Below are positions 56,357-64,000 of a stretch of DNA of 64,000 bases, in pieces. Source of the stretch: Clostridiaceae bacterium 14S0207 (GTDB lineage: Bacteria > Bacillota > Clostridia > Clostridiales > Clostridiaceae); NCBI GenBank assembly GCA_003288255.1, contig CP026600.1, forward strand, positions 2,790,001-2,854,000. The letters are read 5' to 3'. Below the pieces are notes generated by a model, which was not told the DNA's origin, ran no database searches, and worked only from the letters and a program-made list of their open reading frames with translations. The position numbers and the translations under genes were made by a program. Within the stretch, counting starts at the first letter, position 1. Every line of letters starts with the position of its first letter.

Positions 56357-56746
56357 TTATTTAAAATAAATACCTACTAGTTTCATATCTTTATTATAAG
56401 ATAACGTAAATTGAACGTTGCTATTTTCATATTGTGCAATAACTACAACTATAGCAATACTATTTTTCTCTTGGAAGATTATTTTTGATATGGATTTATA
56501 CTTGCCCACCTTCTTAAAGTTAGACCATGCCTCTTTTAGTTGATCGCTTGAAACCTGCTTTTTTAAACTATCATCCATTCCATCCACAATATTATCGTAT
56601 TTTTCATTATTAAAACAGTCTATTAACTTTTCTGATGACTCTTGTAACTTATTTTCATTGTAATTATCACTTAACTTTGAAGCACCACATCCACCTAACA
56701 TACACATAAATAATATTCCTATAATAAACTTATATAATTTTTTCAT
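56357..56746 (-). CDS. DUF3887-type lipoprotein
   Basis: The 129-residue protein has a lipobox (LGGC, Cys20). The mature part resembles the DUF3887 fold: a helix of paired KLIDCFNNEKYDNIVDGM followed by a strand-rich end (FTLSYNKDMKLVGIYF). DUF3887 domains are often found next to membrane proteases or transporters. The gene overlaps the YhfC-like gene by 17 bases, so its synthesis is coupled to it. It is the last gene of the unit. Confidence 0.75.
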   Translation of the reverse strand: MKKLYKFIIGILFMCMLGGCGASKLSDNYNENKLQESSEKLIDCFNNEKYDNIVDGMDDSLKKQVSSDQLKEAWSNFKKVGKYKSISKIIFQEKNSIAIVVVIAQYENSNVQFTLSYNKDMKLVGIYFK

Positions 56747-57512
56747 TTTTAACTAAATCCCCTTTAAATAAATATTTAAATTTTATTGCAAAAATTAATA
56801 ATAGCATAGAACACACTAAACACCAAATTTCTATTAAATATATATTAACCCCCAAATTAGATAGGATTCCAACAACAGAATCTATAATTCCATGGACTAA
56901 TATAGCCTGGATTAAATATTTCTTATTATTTTTTTGAATTCCATATAGCACTAACAAGCTTAATACAACATGTATAATTATTGCACTTAATCGTTCAATA
57001 CTGTCTAATAATATAATCATACTATTTAAGCTTTCAATCGTTGTTCTAATAGAATTCTCATTCATTATAGAACTAGAAACATTACTTGAATAAATTACTA
57101 TAATTAAATTTTGCAAATTGGCAATTCCCCCAAACATTATGGCCTCTATTCCTCCATGACCTATTCCAAATGCAACTCCATCCTCCCAGCTTAAATTATT
57201 TTTTCTAAATACCTTAAGACCTAAAAATCTACCTATCTCTTCAAATAAGCCAGCGGTTATTCCCAAAAAAACACAGTATATAATAGGATAAATACTATTC
57301 ATTATAAGATACCAATTCATTTTAGGTAAGAGTTTTTGAATAATAGGTATTCTCAAAAAAACTTGGGATATTAAAAACACCAACATTCCACAAAGAAAAT
57401 ATTTTACTCTTTGCTTTTTAGTTAATATAAGATATATAAGATATCCTATGGGTATTCCAAAACAAATAAAGATATTTATAATAAAACATATAATTAAAGC
57501 TAAACACTTCAC
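56730..57512 (-). CDS. YhfC-family intramembrane metalloprotease-like protein
   Basis: The 260-residue protein has about seven membrane helices. The motifs FEEIGRFLG and WEDGVAFGIGHGGIEAI (paired Glu, two His) match the YhfC/DUF2324 family, which is distantly related to CPBP-type glutamic/metallo intramembrane proteases. I prefer the GTG at 57512 because AGGAG lies eight bases upstream; a frame reaching 57551 overlaps the kinase stop and has no SD. It lies between a peptide-sensing type two-component system and a lipoprotein, suggesting peptide processing or self-protection. Confidence 0.75.
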   Translation of the reverse strand: MKCLALIICFIINIFICFGIPIGYLIYLILTKKQRVKYFLCGMLVFLISQVFLRIPIIQKLLPKMNWYLIMNSIYPIIYCVFLGITAGLFEEIGRFLGLKVFRKNNLSWEDGVAFGIGHGGIEAIMFGGIANLQNLIIVIYSSNVSSSIMNENSIRTTIESLNSMIILLDSIERLSAIIIHVVLSLLVLYGIQKNNKKYLIQAILVHGIIDSVVGILSNLGVNIYLIEIWCLVCSMLLLIFAIKFKYLFKGDLVKNEKII

Positions 57513-57544
57513 AATATCAACTCCTATACTAAGAGAAGTATTTA

Positions 57545-58849
57545 TTAACACATAGGAATAACTATATTTACTTTAAATACTTTATCACTATAATCTATTC
57601 TCATGTCACCCTTATATTTTTCCAATGCCATTTTTACATTAATTAATCCAATAGCCTCATGATTTTTTTTAGTTGATTTAAATATCTCCTTACTTTTTAT
57701 AGGTTTACTATTTATAGAATTAGTAATATTAATTACTATAAAATCATTAAATTTATCAACTTTTAAACATATATATTTATCATTAAATACATTTTTTGTA
57801 CCTTCTATTGCATTATCTAAAAGATTTGAAAATATAGTAGTTAAGTCAATATCTTCAACAAACTCTAAAGTTACTTCTCCTATTTTACAATTAAAATCTA
57901 TACAAAACACCTCTGCTCTTTGAGCCTTATCGTTAATAATGATATTAAGTACTCTATTACTCGTATAATATTTTTGTACAAACTTATCAAATAACTTGTA
58001 CATATTTTTAGAGTACTGTTGAGCTTTTTCATTTTGGTTAAACTTATATAATTCTTCTATAGTCTGTAGATGATTTTTCATGTCATGAATTATTTTTCTA
58101 GAACTTCTATACTTACTATCTAGATTACTATAATATTCGTATTGCATCTTACATTGTTGTTCATAAAGTAATATCTTATTTTTCAGCTCATTATTCTTTG
58201 ATATAGATTCAAAAATATTAGTAATAAATATATTTAAAATAATAATTGAGGTTATACTTATTAGTAATAAAATTGTATCTTCAATAGATAAATATACTTG
58301 GATATACATCATAAGTACAGTTATATAGAAAATACTAAATATAGGTAAAATAAGAAAATTTAAATATTGTATCATGCTAATCATTTTAATTTTTTTATTT
58401 TTATACCATATTAAAAATAACCTTGAAGCACTTAGATTAGAAAACTGTGTAACTATACTTGTTGTTATTAAAAATATATCTAAACTATAAAAATTTATAT
58501 TTGCACAAGTACAGATTATTTGAAACAAATAACTTGCACCTACTTGAAAAACTATCAGCACTATAATATAAATACTATAATATAAGATAAAGATTTTCTT
58601 ATTATTATAAAAAAAATGACCAATAACAATAGTTATAATTATACTGATAATTAAATTTAATGTATTACTACAAAACATTTTTGAAATAAAGATTATAAGA
58701 GTAAATATTAAATAAACAAATATATAAGCATATTCACTATAATATATATTTCTTTCAAACTTACTCATAAAATTTAATATTATATATGTCGAAAATAACC
58801 CTAATATAAACATTATTAAATTTCCTAAAATTGTAATTGTATCAATCAT
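57545..58849 (-). CDS. GHKL-type sensor histidine kinase (AgrC/VirS-like)
   Basis: The protein has six or seven N-terminal membrane helices (about 10-210), a coiled linker and a GHKL ATPase domain: phospho-acceptor His in KIIHDMKNHLQ, N box NLLDNAIEGT, and a GLINVKMALEKY end. This is the architecture of AgrC, VirS and other peptide-sensing kinases. I chose the ATG at 58849, eight bases after GGGGGAT; a TTG at 58864 is the alternative. The gene begins 19 bases after the regulator stop. Confidence 0.88.
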   Translation of the reverse strand: MIDTITILGNLIMFILGLFSTYIILNFMSKFERNIYYSEYAYIFVYLIFTLIIFISKMFCSNTLNLIISIIITIVIGHFFYNNKKIFILYYSIYIIVLIVFQVGASYLFQIICTCANINFYSLDIFLITTSIVTQFSNLSASRLFLIWYKNKKIKMISMIQYLNFLILPIFSIFYITVLMMYIQVYLSIEDTILLLISITSIIILNIFITNIFESISKNNELKNKILLYEQQCKMQYEYYSNLDSKYRSSRKIIHDMKNHLQTIEELYKFNQNEKAQQYSKNMYKLFDKFVQKYYTSNRVLNIIINDKAQRAEVFCIDFNCKIGEVTLEFVEDIDLTTIFSNLLDNAIEGTKNVFNDKYICLKVDKFNDFIVINITNSINSKPIKSKEIFKSTKKNHEAIGLINVKMALEKYKGDMRIDYSDKVFKVNIVIPMC

Positions 58850-58868
58850 ACTGAAATCCCCCAATTAT

Positions 58869-59576
58869 TTATTTCCAAATATGATTTTCCAAGAATATAT
58901 TAAATGTTTCTCTAAATTCAACTGATCTTTTTTGAGAAAGAGGAACAATACTTCCATCCAACATTAAAAGATTATATCCCTTTATTGCCTTAATATAAAA
59001 TAAGTTTACAGTAAAACTCTTATGCGGTACTAAAAACCCGAAACATTCCATATCAACAGCGATAGAAGATATCTTTTGTTTTGTTATATATGTTTTATTT
59101 AGAGTTTTAATTTTTACTTTTCTATTTACATATTCAAAATAATATATATCACTTGGAGCCAATCGTATGATCCCTTCATTTGTTACAAACTCAATTAAGT
59201 TATTTTCCTTTTTATTATTAAAATACTGCGTAGCCTCATCTAATTGAGAATATATTTTTTCCTTTACAATAGGCTTACTTAAATATCCAAAAGCATGAAC
59301 TTCAAAAGCCAAATTTGTATACTCAGTAAAGTTTGTAACATATATTATCTTTACATTCTTATCATATTTCCTTATATGTTTTGCAGTTTCAATGCCATCT
59401 AATCCTTGCATATCAATATCTAAAAATATAATATCAAAGATCTTTTGTTCTTGTAATAACTCTTCTCCACATTCATAAGTCACTATTAAACATTTGTCAT
59501 TTTTATATTCTTCTAGACACTCCTTCATTCTACTTATAACATTTTTATTATCATCACATATTGCAATATTAATCAT
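58869..59576 (-). CDS. LytTR-family response regulator (AgrA-like)
   Basis: The 235-residue protein has a receiver domain (CDDN, phospho-acceptor in FLDIDMQGLDG, SKPI) and a C-terminal LytTR DNA-binding domain (about 135-230; DIYYFEYVNRKVKIKT, FLVPHKSFTVNLFYIKAI). LytTR regulators bind pairs of about 9-bp direct repeats. It is the first gene of the regulator-kinase-YhfC-lipoprotein unit, with direct repeats and a promoter upstream. GGTGGAG precedes the ATG. Confidence 0.93.
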   Translation of the reverse strand: MINIAICDDNKNVISRMKECLEEYKNDKCLIVTYECGEELLQEQKIFDIIFLDIDMQGLDGIETAKHIRKYDKNVKIIYVTNFTEYTNLAFEVHAFGYLSKPIVKEKIYSQLDEATQYFNNKKENNLIEFVTNEGIIRLAPSDIYYFEYVNRKVKIKTLNKTYITKQKISSIAVDMECFGFLVPHKSFTVNLFYIKAIKGYNLLMLDGSIVPLSQKRSVEFRETFNIFLENHIWK

Positions 59577-59625
59577 ACTATCTCCACCAGTGAATATTTT
59601 ATATTTTATTTTCCTAGGTAAGTTA

Positions 59626-59694
59626 ATTATAAAATATATTATTTTTATTACAACATAGATTACTTAATATACAGTTTTTAATACCTAATATACA
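59626..59694 (-). promoter_or_regulatory. Promoter with 21-bp-spaced direct repeats, candidate LytTR-regulator sites
   Basis: TGTATATTA occurs twice on minus (59694-59686 and 59673-59665), exactly 21 bases apart, with further similarity after each (GGTATTA and AGTAATC). Eleven bases later come TTGTAA (59653-59648), a 16-base spacer and TATAAT (59631-59626). Spacing and position just upstream of -35 fit LytTR-regulator activation. Confidence 0.5.
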
Positions 59695-59820
59695 TACTTA
59701 TAATATAAAATTTATCTTAAAATAATACTAAAATTGTTTTAAGATGTTTTCTATCTTTTTGTTGAATTTAGCATTAAAAACTTAGAAATTTTATTCATTT
59801 AAAAATTTCTCTACATTATT

Positions 59821-59892
59821 AAACATTGAATTTAACTAATAAAAAATTCTCGCCTAAAGAAATTAATCTTATAAACGAGAATTTCAATGTTT
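59821..59892 (-). terminator. Long two-part hairpin after the YjdM gene
   Basis: AAATTCTCG pairs with CGAGAATTT in an inner stem, and AAACATTGAA (59821-59830) with TTCAATGTTT (59883-59892) in an outer one. A T run (AATTTTTTATT) follows the inner stem on minus. Confidence 0.65.
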
Positions 59893-59949
59893 TTATTATA
59901 AAATTATCATAACTAATTATATAAACTACATAATCTTTTTTATATTAAA

Positions 59950-60291
59950 TTATAATTTTTTAACAAACTCTGATTTCAGTTTCATAGCACCAAATCCATC
60001 AATTTTACAATCAATGTTATGATCACCTTCAACTAAACGTATATTCTTTACTTTAGTACCTTTCTTTAATGCAGATGAACATCCTTTTACCTTAAGATCT
60101 TTAATTATTGTTACAGAATCTCCATCACTTAAAAGATTTCCATTTGAATCTTTAACAATTAATTCATCTTCATTATTTTGATTTTCTGACTGTAAATTCC
60201 ACTCATATGCACATTCTGGACAAACAAAAAAATTGCCATCCTCATAAGTATATTGTGAATTACACTTTGGACAATTTGGTAAGCTACTCAT
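59950..60291 (-). CDS. YjdM/PhnA-family zinc-ribbon protein
   Basis: The 113-residue protein has a zinc ribbon at the start ([21 protein letters not shown]) and the PhnA C-terminal domain ([24 protein letters not shown]...[17 protein letters not shown]). Despite the old name, no role in phosphonate degradation is established for this family. A good SD precedes the ATG. It stands alone. Confidence 0.92.
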   Translation of the reverse strand: MSSLPNCPKCNSQYTYEDGNFFVCPECAYEWNLQSENQNNEDELIVKDSNGNLLSDGDSVTIIKDLKVKGCSSALKKGTKVKNIRLVEGDHNIDCKIDGFGAMKLKSEFVKKL

Positions 60292-60416
60292 ATTTTAAAT
60301 TTCTCCTTTGTTCTTAAATCTTTTTCTCAAATATTATACATGAATTTTAAATAATAATAAAATAAATTTCTGATTTTATTTTAGTTTTAATATTTTTAAT
60401 TCTAATTATGTAATAT

Positions 60417-61160
60417 TTACCCAAAATACATACGAAGAAATTTAATCATACTATCTTTATTTTGTTGAAGTTGAGATATCCTATTTACATTGGCTCCAGA
60501 GGGGTGTGGAAAACCCCTTAGTATTTGCTTACTATCTATAACTCCATCTGATTGTAACTTACATAATACCTCTTCCACAGCCTTACCTAATGGTATTAAT
60601 AATAGTTTTTTATGATCTTTTATGCTTTGTAGTTCATTAACAAAGTTATCATAAACATACTGCATCAAAAACTCATTCTTTAAAAGTTTAGGTGTATGTC
60701 CAGTATAGTTTTGTTTATTAATAAATACAGAATAAGGAATTAGGGACACCGTGTGTAATAAATAATCTTTATTGGAAAACAATTCCTCACAACTATTAAT
60801 ATCTAAAATCTTATTAAGTTCTATTTCATTTAACATAGATATTATATTTTCCCTTAAACTACCACTAAATCTTCCTGCAACCTTACATTTATATTGTATA
60901 ACCTTAATGTTCTCATTTAACTCCAATTCTTTTCTAGCAGTAGCCATGGCCATATTCATCTGTTGAAAACCTGGAGTTATTCCAATTATAAAAATACGTG
61001 CCCTTTGATTTATATATTCATTATGTGGTGCATAATATATTTCCATCTTATCTTGTTTATCAATCAAAAAATCTGATGTTAACAACTCTTCTCTTGTGTA
61101 TTTATCTTTCAAAGGTAATTTTTTAATAATTTCTTTATAATCACTTAGTATCTTTTTCAT
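60417..61160 (-). CDS. Uracil-DNA-glycosylase-superfamily-like protein
   Basis: The 247-residue protein has IFIIGITPGFQQM (motif resembling the GxxPG active-site loop) and GFPHPSGAN near the end (resembling the HPSP/HPSG motif of UDG-like proteins), with a strand LLLIPLGKAVEEVL between. It has no signal peptide. Substrate and activity are unproven; the catalytic Asp usual in family-1 enzymes is not seen. Confidence 0.6.
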   Translation of the reverse strand: MKKILSDYKEIIKKLPLKDKYTREELLTSDFLIDKQDKMEIYYAPHNEYINQRARIFIIGITPGFQQMNMAMATARKELELNENIKVIQYKCKVAGRFSGSLRENIISMLNEIELNKILDINSCEELFSNKDYLLHTVSLIPYSVFINKQNYTGHTPKLLKNEFLMQYVYDNFVNELQSIKDHKKLLLIPLGKAVEEVLCKLQSDGVIDSKQILRGFPHPSGANVNRISQLQQNKDSMIKFLRMYFG

Positions 61161-61286
61161 AAACTTACTCCTATAGAATTATGTCTTTTTATCAATTTTA
61201 AAACAATATTATAATAAGTTTATGATTTTACAATTTATAACTAATTATTCATTTTAATATTGAATAAGTATTTTTTTAAAATTTTA

Positions 61287-61766
61287 TTATGACCTATCTT
61301 GTCTTTCATGTATTTTTTTCATAATTATTCTAGCTATAGGTTGTACTATTATTAACTCCAAAAATATGACGATACAAAAATTACGTGGCCAACAAACTGG
61401 AAACTCTTTAATAACATCTATATTAAAACCATTGGCTAAGATTCCTCCTACATTTGTCATAATAATAGACATACCAATAACAGTGAAAAATGTTCTAAAT
61501 AAGATATGTGCATTAAGGCTATCTGTTGGTTGTATAAAAATATTTACTAACTTATCTGCTACTTTTCCTACAATAAAATTTTCAAGTAGTAAGGCTATTA
61601 TAAAAACTATTGGAAAAGCCTTTATTGATATAATAATAGCTTCCTTTGATATTTCTCCCATATTAATAGAAATATTAATAGTAGCCATAGTTAATGCTGT
61701 CATTGCGCAAATAATAATACCATACAGTAGTCCTTCCTTTTTATTTCTCGGCATACAATTGTTCAT
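61287..61766 (-). CDS. DUF2798-family membrane protein
   Basis: The 159-residue protein has four membrane helices in two similar pairs, as in DUF2798 proteins (PRNKKEGLLYGIIICAMTALTMA; LFRTFFTVIGMSIIM). Function is unknown. GGAGG precedes the ATG. A 12-bp palindrome lies in its 5' region. Confidence 0.8.
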   Translation of the reverse strand: MNNCMPRNKKEGLLYGIIICAMTALTMATINISINMGEISKEAIIISIKAFPIVFIIALLLENFIVGKVADKLVNIFIQPTDSLNAHILFRTFFTVIGMSIIMTNVGGILANGFNIDVIKEFPVCWPRNFCIVIFLELIIVQPIARIIMKKIHERQDRS

Positions 61767-61800
61767 ACTATTCCTCCATTTTTCATAAGTTTAGAAACAA

Positions 61801-61812
61801 GTTGTGCACAAC
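61801..61812. promoter_or_regulatory. 12-bp perfect palindrome, candidate operator of the DUF2798 gene
   Basis: GTTGTGCACAAC is perfectly palindromic and lies 35-46 bases before the DUF2798 ATG, downstream of a TATACT -10-like element (TTACAC, 18-base spacer). That is the position of a repressor site. Confidence 0.45.
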
Positions 61813-62154
61813 AAATCATTAAAATATTTCATATAACTTACTAGTTTTTTCAGTATAGCATAAATTTTTTGCCTCGTGTAATACCCAAATTTTAAAATTT
61901 ACAAATTCGTAAAATAATATATTTTTGTTCTATATATACTTTTTTAAAATAAATTTTTTTAAATTTCTATATTCTTAGTGTAATAATCATTTGATTTTTC
62001 ATATAACCAACTACAATGATCTATAATCATAACCATTCAATGGTTTGTTAACCTTTCATAAAAAATTGCCATCAATTTTCATATATAATTTTTATCCCTC
62101 AATAAATTATTTTTCATATTGCTTATTTTCAATAAAACATCTAAAATAAAAATA

Positions 62155-62178
62155 AGGTAAATTCCCCTGTTATTACCT
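62155..62178 (-). terminator. Terminator-like hairpin after the MerR-fusion gene
   Basis: AGGTAA (62155-62160) pairs with TTACCT (62173-62178), followed on minus by a T-rich tract (TTATTTTTATTTTAG). The stem is short, so strength is uncertain. Confidence 0.5.
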
Positions 62179-62207
62179 CGTTTAATATGTTTCTTACATC
62201 TCTTTAA

Positions 62208-62345
62208 TTATAATTTATGCCAATACCATCCAATATAATTATCTCTATTATTCATAGTTACAAAAAATATTACTATATCATCTAAGTATTTCATCCCTCT
62301 AATATGCATCGTAATAAACTTTACGTCAAGAAAAACTCGAATCAT
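62208..62345 (-). CDS. Possible 45-residue ORF downstream of the MerR fusion
   Basis: An ATG at 62345 opens a 45-codon frame beginning 11 bases after the MerR-methyltransferase stop and ending before a terminator-like hairpin. It reads MIRVFLDVKFITMHIRG then MKYLDDIVIFF. The second part looks like a short piece of a reverse-transcriptase YxDD region, but it is too short to judge. No SD precedes the first ATG; an internal ATG has GAGGG directly adjacent. It may be chance. Confidence 0.25.
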   Translation of the reverse strand: MIRVFLDVKFITMHIRGMKYLDDIVIFFVTMNNRDNYIGWYWHKL

Positions 62346-62356
62346 TCTACTAATTA

Positions 62357-63406
62357 TTACTTTACCTTTATTATATAATTTAATTTATCTATATGTTTAT
62401 ATTCTAAATTTTTATCATATCTTTTAAACTCTTTTTGTAGAAAATCAATATATGAATAATATTCATCTTTTATTACTTCTACTTGTTCTTTAGATAATTC
62501 ACTTAAAATTTTCTTTTCATCATCCTTACTTTTAAACATCAAATCTCCAATAACTATCAATCCATTATCCTTTAATACCCTCAACATTTCTTGTATTGCT
62601 ATAACCTTTTCTTTTTCATTTAAATGATGAAATGCATATGTTGAAACAATAACCTCAAAACATTTATTGTAATATGGTATCTTTAGAAACTCACCTAATC
62701 TGACTTTTAACTTAGGATGTTTTTGTTTTGCTACCAATAACATTTCCCTAGATTGATCTATCCCTATTATATCGAATTTCCCATTTAGAAACTTACTTGC
62801 TAAATTTCCTGTACCTACTCCTATTTCTAGTATAACTGGGTTTTTAAATTCAGAGTTATAAACTAAATTATATACAGTCTGTAATATTAAACTGTAATTT
62901 TTATATATCTTTAGTTCTCCTCTATCCTCTATAACAGCTTTATCATATGTTTTTGCCCAACTATTGAAATTCCACTTATCTTGCCAATTATTTTTGATAT
63001 TATTTAGTTCATTACTTTTACTTACTATATCTAATATTCCACTATCTATTTTACACTCTGTTGTTTCTTCATAAAGCTTATCTATCACATTCTCTAATGA
63101 CTTTCTTATAATACTAAGTCTATGAATCTCATTATTAACTAATTGCCATTGATTATTAAAATGAGTTAAATAATTTTCTTTTTCAGTACTACTTAATATA
63201 CTTTTAATATCCTTAATACTTAATCCTATTGATCTATACAATAATATAGATTGTAACCTAATTATATCTTCTTCATTAAACTTTCTATATTCATTATCAC
63301 AGTCCCTTGTAGGAAATAATAACCCTTTCCTTTCATAAAATCTAACTTTATTAGTAGTTATATTGAACATCTTAGCCACTTCACTAATATTATAACTCTT
63401 ACCCAT
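62357..63406 (-). CDS. MerR-type regulator fused to a SAM methyltransferase
   Basis: Residues 1-70 form a MerR winged helix-turn-helix (YNISEVAKMFNITTNKVRFYERKGLL), residues 70-130 a coiled dimerisation helix, and residues 145-349 a class I methyltransferase resembling YrrT: FNSWAKTYDKAV, the SAM loop LEIGVGTGNLASKF, GIDQS, and YAFHHLN. Such a fusion puts an enzyme or a SAM-sensing module in place of the usual effector domain. Its own promoter region is probably shared with the divergent sensor gene; autoregulation is likely by analogy with MerR proteins. Confidence 0.88.
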   Translation of the reverse strand: MGKSYNISEVAKMFNITTNKVRFYERKGLLFPTRDCDNEYRKFNEEDIIRLQSILLYRSIGLSIKDIKSILSSTEKENYLTHFNNQWQLVNNEIHRLSIIRKSLENVIDKLYEETTECKIDSGILDIVSKSNELNNIKNNWQDKWNFNSWAKTYDKAVIEDRGELKIYKNYSLILQTVYNLVYNSEFKNPVILEIGVGTGNLASKFLNGKFDIIGIDQSREMLLVAKQKHPKLKVRLGEFLKIPYYNKCFEVIVSTYAFHHLNEKEKVIAIQEMLRVLKDNGLIVIGDLMFKSKDDEKKILSELSKEQVEVIKDEYYSYIDFLQKEFKRYDKNLEYKHIDKLNYIIKVK

Positions 63407-63579
63407 ATATCCATCCCCCTAGTACTCTTACTTCTAATATAATTCTAAACTTTCATCTAAGGCTAATGTCAACAAAAAACCCCAAAAACATCTTAATTTT
63501 TACTTGGTTAATCATAAATACTTGTAAAAATTATCACTTATGATCTGTTATCTGTTTTATTTTCTTATTTATTCCACTT

Positions 63580-63626
63580 TTGTATGTTAAACTTGTATAG
63601 CGTTAAAACGATAATTAAACATACAA
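63580..63626. repeat. Inverted repeat in the divergent promoter region
   Basis: TTGTATGTT (63580-63588) and AACATACAA (63618-63626) are perfect inverted copies 29 bases apart, between the MerR-fusion and the sensor gene. They could be operator halves. Confidence 0.4.
63588..63614 (+). promoter_or_regulatory. SigD (flagellar/chemotaxis)-like promoter
   Basis: TAAA (63588-63591), 15 bases, then AACGATAA (63607-63614) match the SigD consensus TAAA-N15-GCCGATAT in the core CGATA. It lies about 35 bases before the TTG of the chemoreceptor-like gene. Confidence 0.5.
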
Positions 63627-63647
63627 TTTTATAGGGAGTGGAATATA

Positions 63648-64000
63648 TTGAAAAAAAGTTTTAAAAAAGATTTATTAACAAAATCCATAATATTATTATC
63701 TATATCACTTACATTATCTACTTTCATGTTTATATTTTTACATGTTAAGTATATGATAAAAACCAACATTGAATATCTAAATGAAACTTCTACAAGTTCA
63801 CAAAGCTTAATTCTCAAAGCTATTGATTCTGTTAGAAGTTCTACTGATCTTCTTTCAAAAGATTTAGCTACATCTCAAAATTCAGGTAATATAAATAATC
63901 AAAAAATGATTGAAAATTTAGTATCTACTAATTTATTTGTAAAAAGGGCATTTATCACAAACAGTACGGGAATGCAAATAGCGAAATACCCTAACATAGG
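63648..64000 (+). CDS. N-terminal part of a membrane sensor, probably a chemoreceptor (truncated by window)
   Basis: The frame opens with TTG at 63648, seven bases after GGGAGTG, and runs open to the window end (117 codons). The visible part has a short charged start, one membrane segment (about residues 13-33) and an extracellular dCache-like helix (TSTSSQSLILKAIDSVRSST). This fits the N-terminus of a methyl-accepting chemotaxis protein; a kinase or cyclase sensor is also possible. A SigD-like promoter upstream favours chemotaxis. Confidence 0.6.
   Translation, partial: MKKSFKKDLLTKSIILLSISLTLSTFMFIFLHVKYMIKTNIEYLNETSTSSQSLILKAIDSVRSSTDLLSKDLATSQNSGNINNQKMIENLVSTNLFVKRAFITNSTGMQIAKYPNI

Larger units (their letters stand above)
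59577..59949. other. 373-bp region upstream of the LytTR operon
   Basis: It holds the operon promoter with direct repeats (59626-59694) and the terminator of the YjdM gene (59821-59892). I looked for a small AgrD-like peptide gene with an SD and did not see one. Confidence 0.5.
61767..62356. other. 590-bp intergenic region between DUF2798 and MerR-fusion genes
   Basis: It contains a 12-bp palindrome (61801-61812), a terminator-like hairpin (62155-62178) and a 45-residue ORF (62208-62345). The middle is A/T-rich without clear features. Confidence 0.45.

Noticed and set aside
1-64000. CRISPR array, prophage, insertion sequence or tRNA/rRNA genes
   Set aside because: I looked for regularly spaced repeats, integrase or transposase motifs, and tRNA T-loop signatures, and found none.

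Overview
The window looks like a chromosomal stretch of a low-GC, endospore-forming, anaerobic Clostridium (Firmicutes). The base composition is strongly AT-rich by eye (not counted). Other pointers are Csp germination proteases, [FeFe]-hydrogenase maturases, many TTG/GTG starts behind strong Shine-Dalgarno (SD) sequences, a CZB-type chemoreceptor and several Clostridium-type two-component systems. I see no rRNA, tRNA, CRISPR array, insertion sequence, integrase or phage gene. The species cannot be fixed from the sequence alone.

Layout. 1-8.9 kb (mostly minus): the 3'-truncated end of a fused CspB-CspA-like germination protease, an XRE/S24 repressor, a DUF3783 protein, cyclophilin, an Asn-rich unknown, glutamate racemase, a plus-strand zinc-ribbon protein, and NifX-like, TDE2712-like and DUF503 proteins. 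9-13.5 kb: a parvulin, an orphan PTS IIC protein and a GlnK/GlnL-like two-component pair. 13.7-18.2 kb (plus): a VCBS-repeat lipoprotein followed by an OmpR-type regulator, its kinase and a secreted/membrane protein. 18.2-25.5 kb: a ClC antiporter preceded by a candidate structured RNA with a perfect consensus promoter, a SWIM/SNF2 helicase, a MATE exporter and a DUF2238-like membrane protein. 25.5-36.3 kb: YjiH transporter-like protein, nitronate monooxygenase, two secreted proteins (one a C69 dipeptidase), BrnQ, a bacterial PH protein, adenosine deaminase, a beta-propeller-like lipoprotein and a small membrane protein.

36.3-47.4 kb: CapA-like protein, P-type ATPase, polyferredoxin membrane protein, CZB chemoreceptor, two unknowns, then the hydrogenase maturation cluster TM1266-hydE-hydF (transcribed in that order on minus) behind a leader containing a tiny ORF and a terminator, and ribonuclease Z. 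47.4-56.1 kb: two tandem MATE paralogues, a frameshifted small-gene remnant, a GlpA-like/FAD oxidoreductase pair, an L,D-transpeptidase and a PAP2/haloperoxidase-like protein. 56.3-59.7 kb: a four-gene unit of LytTR regulator, GHKL kinase, YhfC-like intramembrane protease and DUF3887 lipoprotein, with 21-bp-spaced direct repeats upstream. 59.9-64 kb: YjdM/PhnA, a uracil-DNA-glycosylase-like protein, DUF2798, a MerR-methyltransferase fusion and the start of a chemoreceptor-like sensor behind a SigD-like promoter.

How the genes connect: most units are short and are separated by intrinsic terminators, several of them long perfect hairpins shared by convergent genes. The recurrent theme is sensing and envelope function: three two-component systems, two chemoreceptor-type proteins, two cell-envelope lipoprotein modules and peptidoglycan enzymes (MurI, L,D-transpeptidase). 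The least explained elements are the RNA upstream of the ClC gene, the hydrogenase-maturation leader, the internal start in the csp fusion, and the LytTR-YhfC operon.
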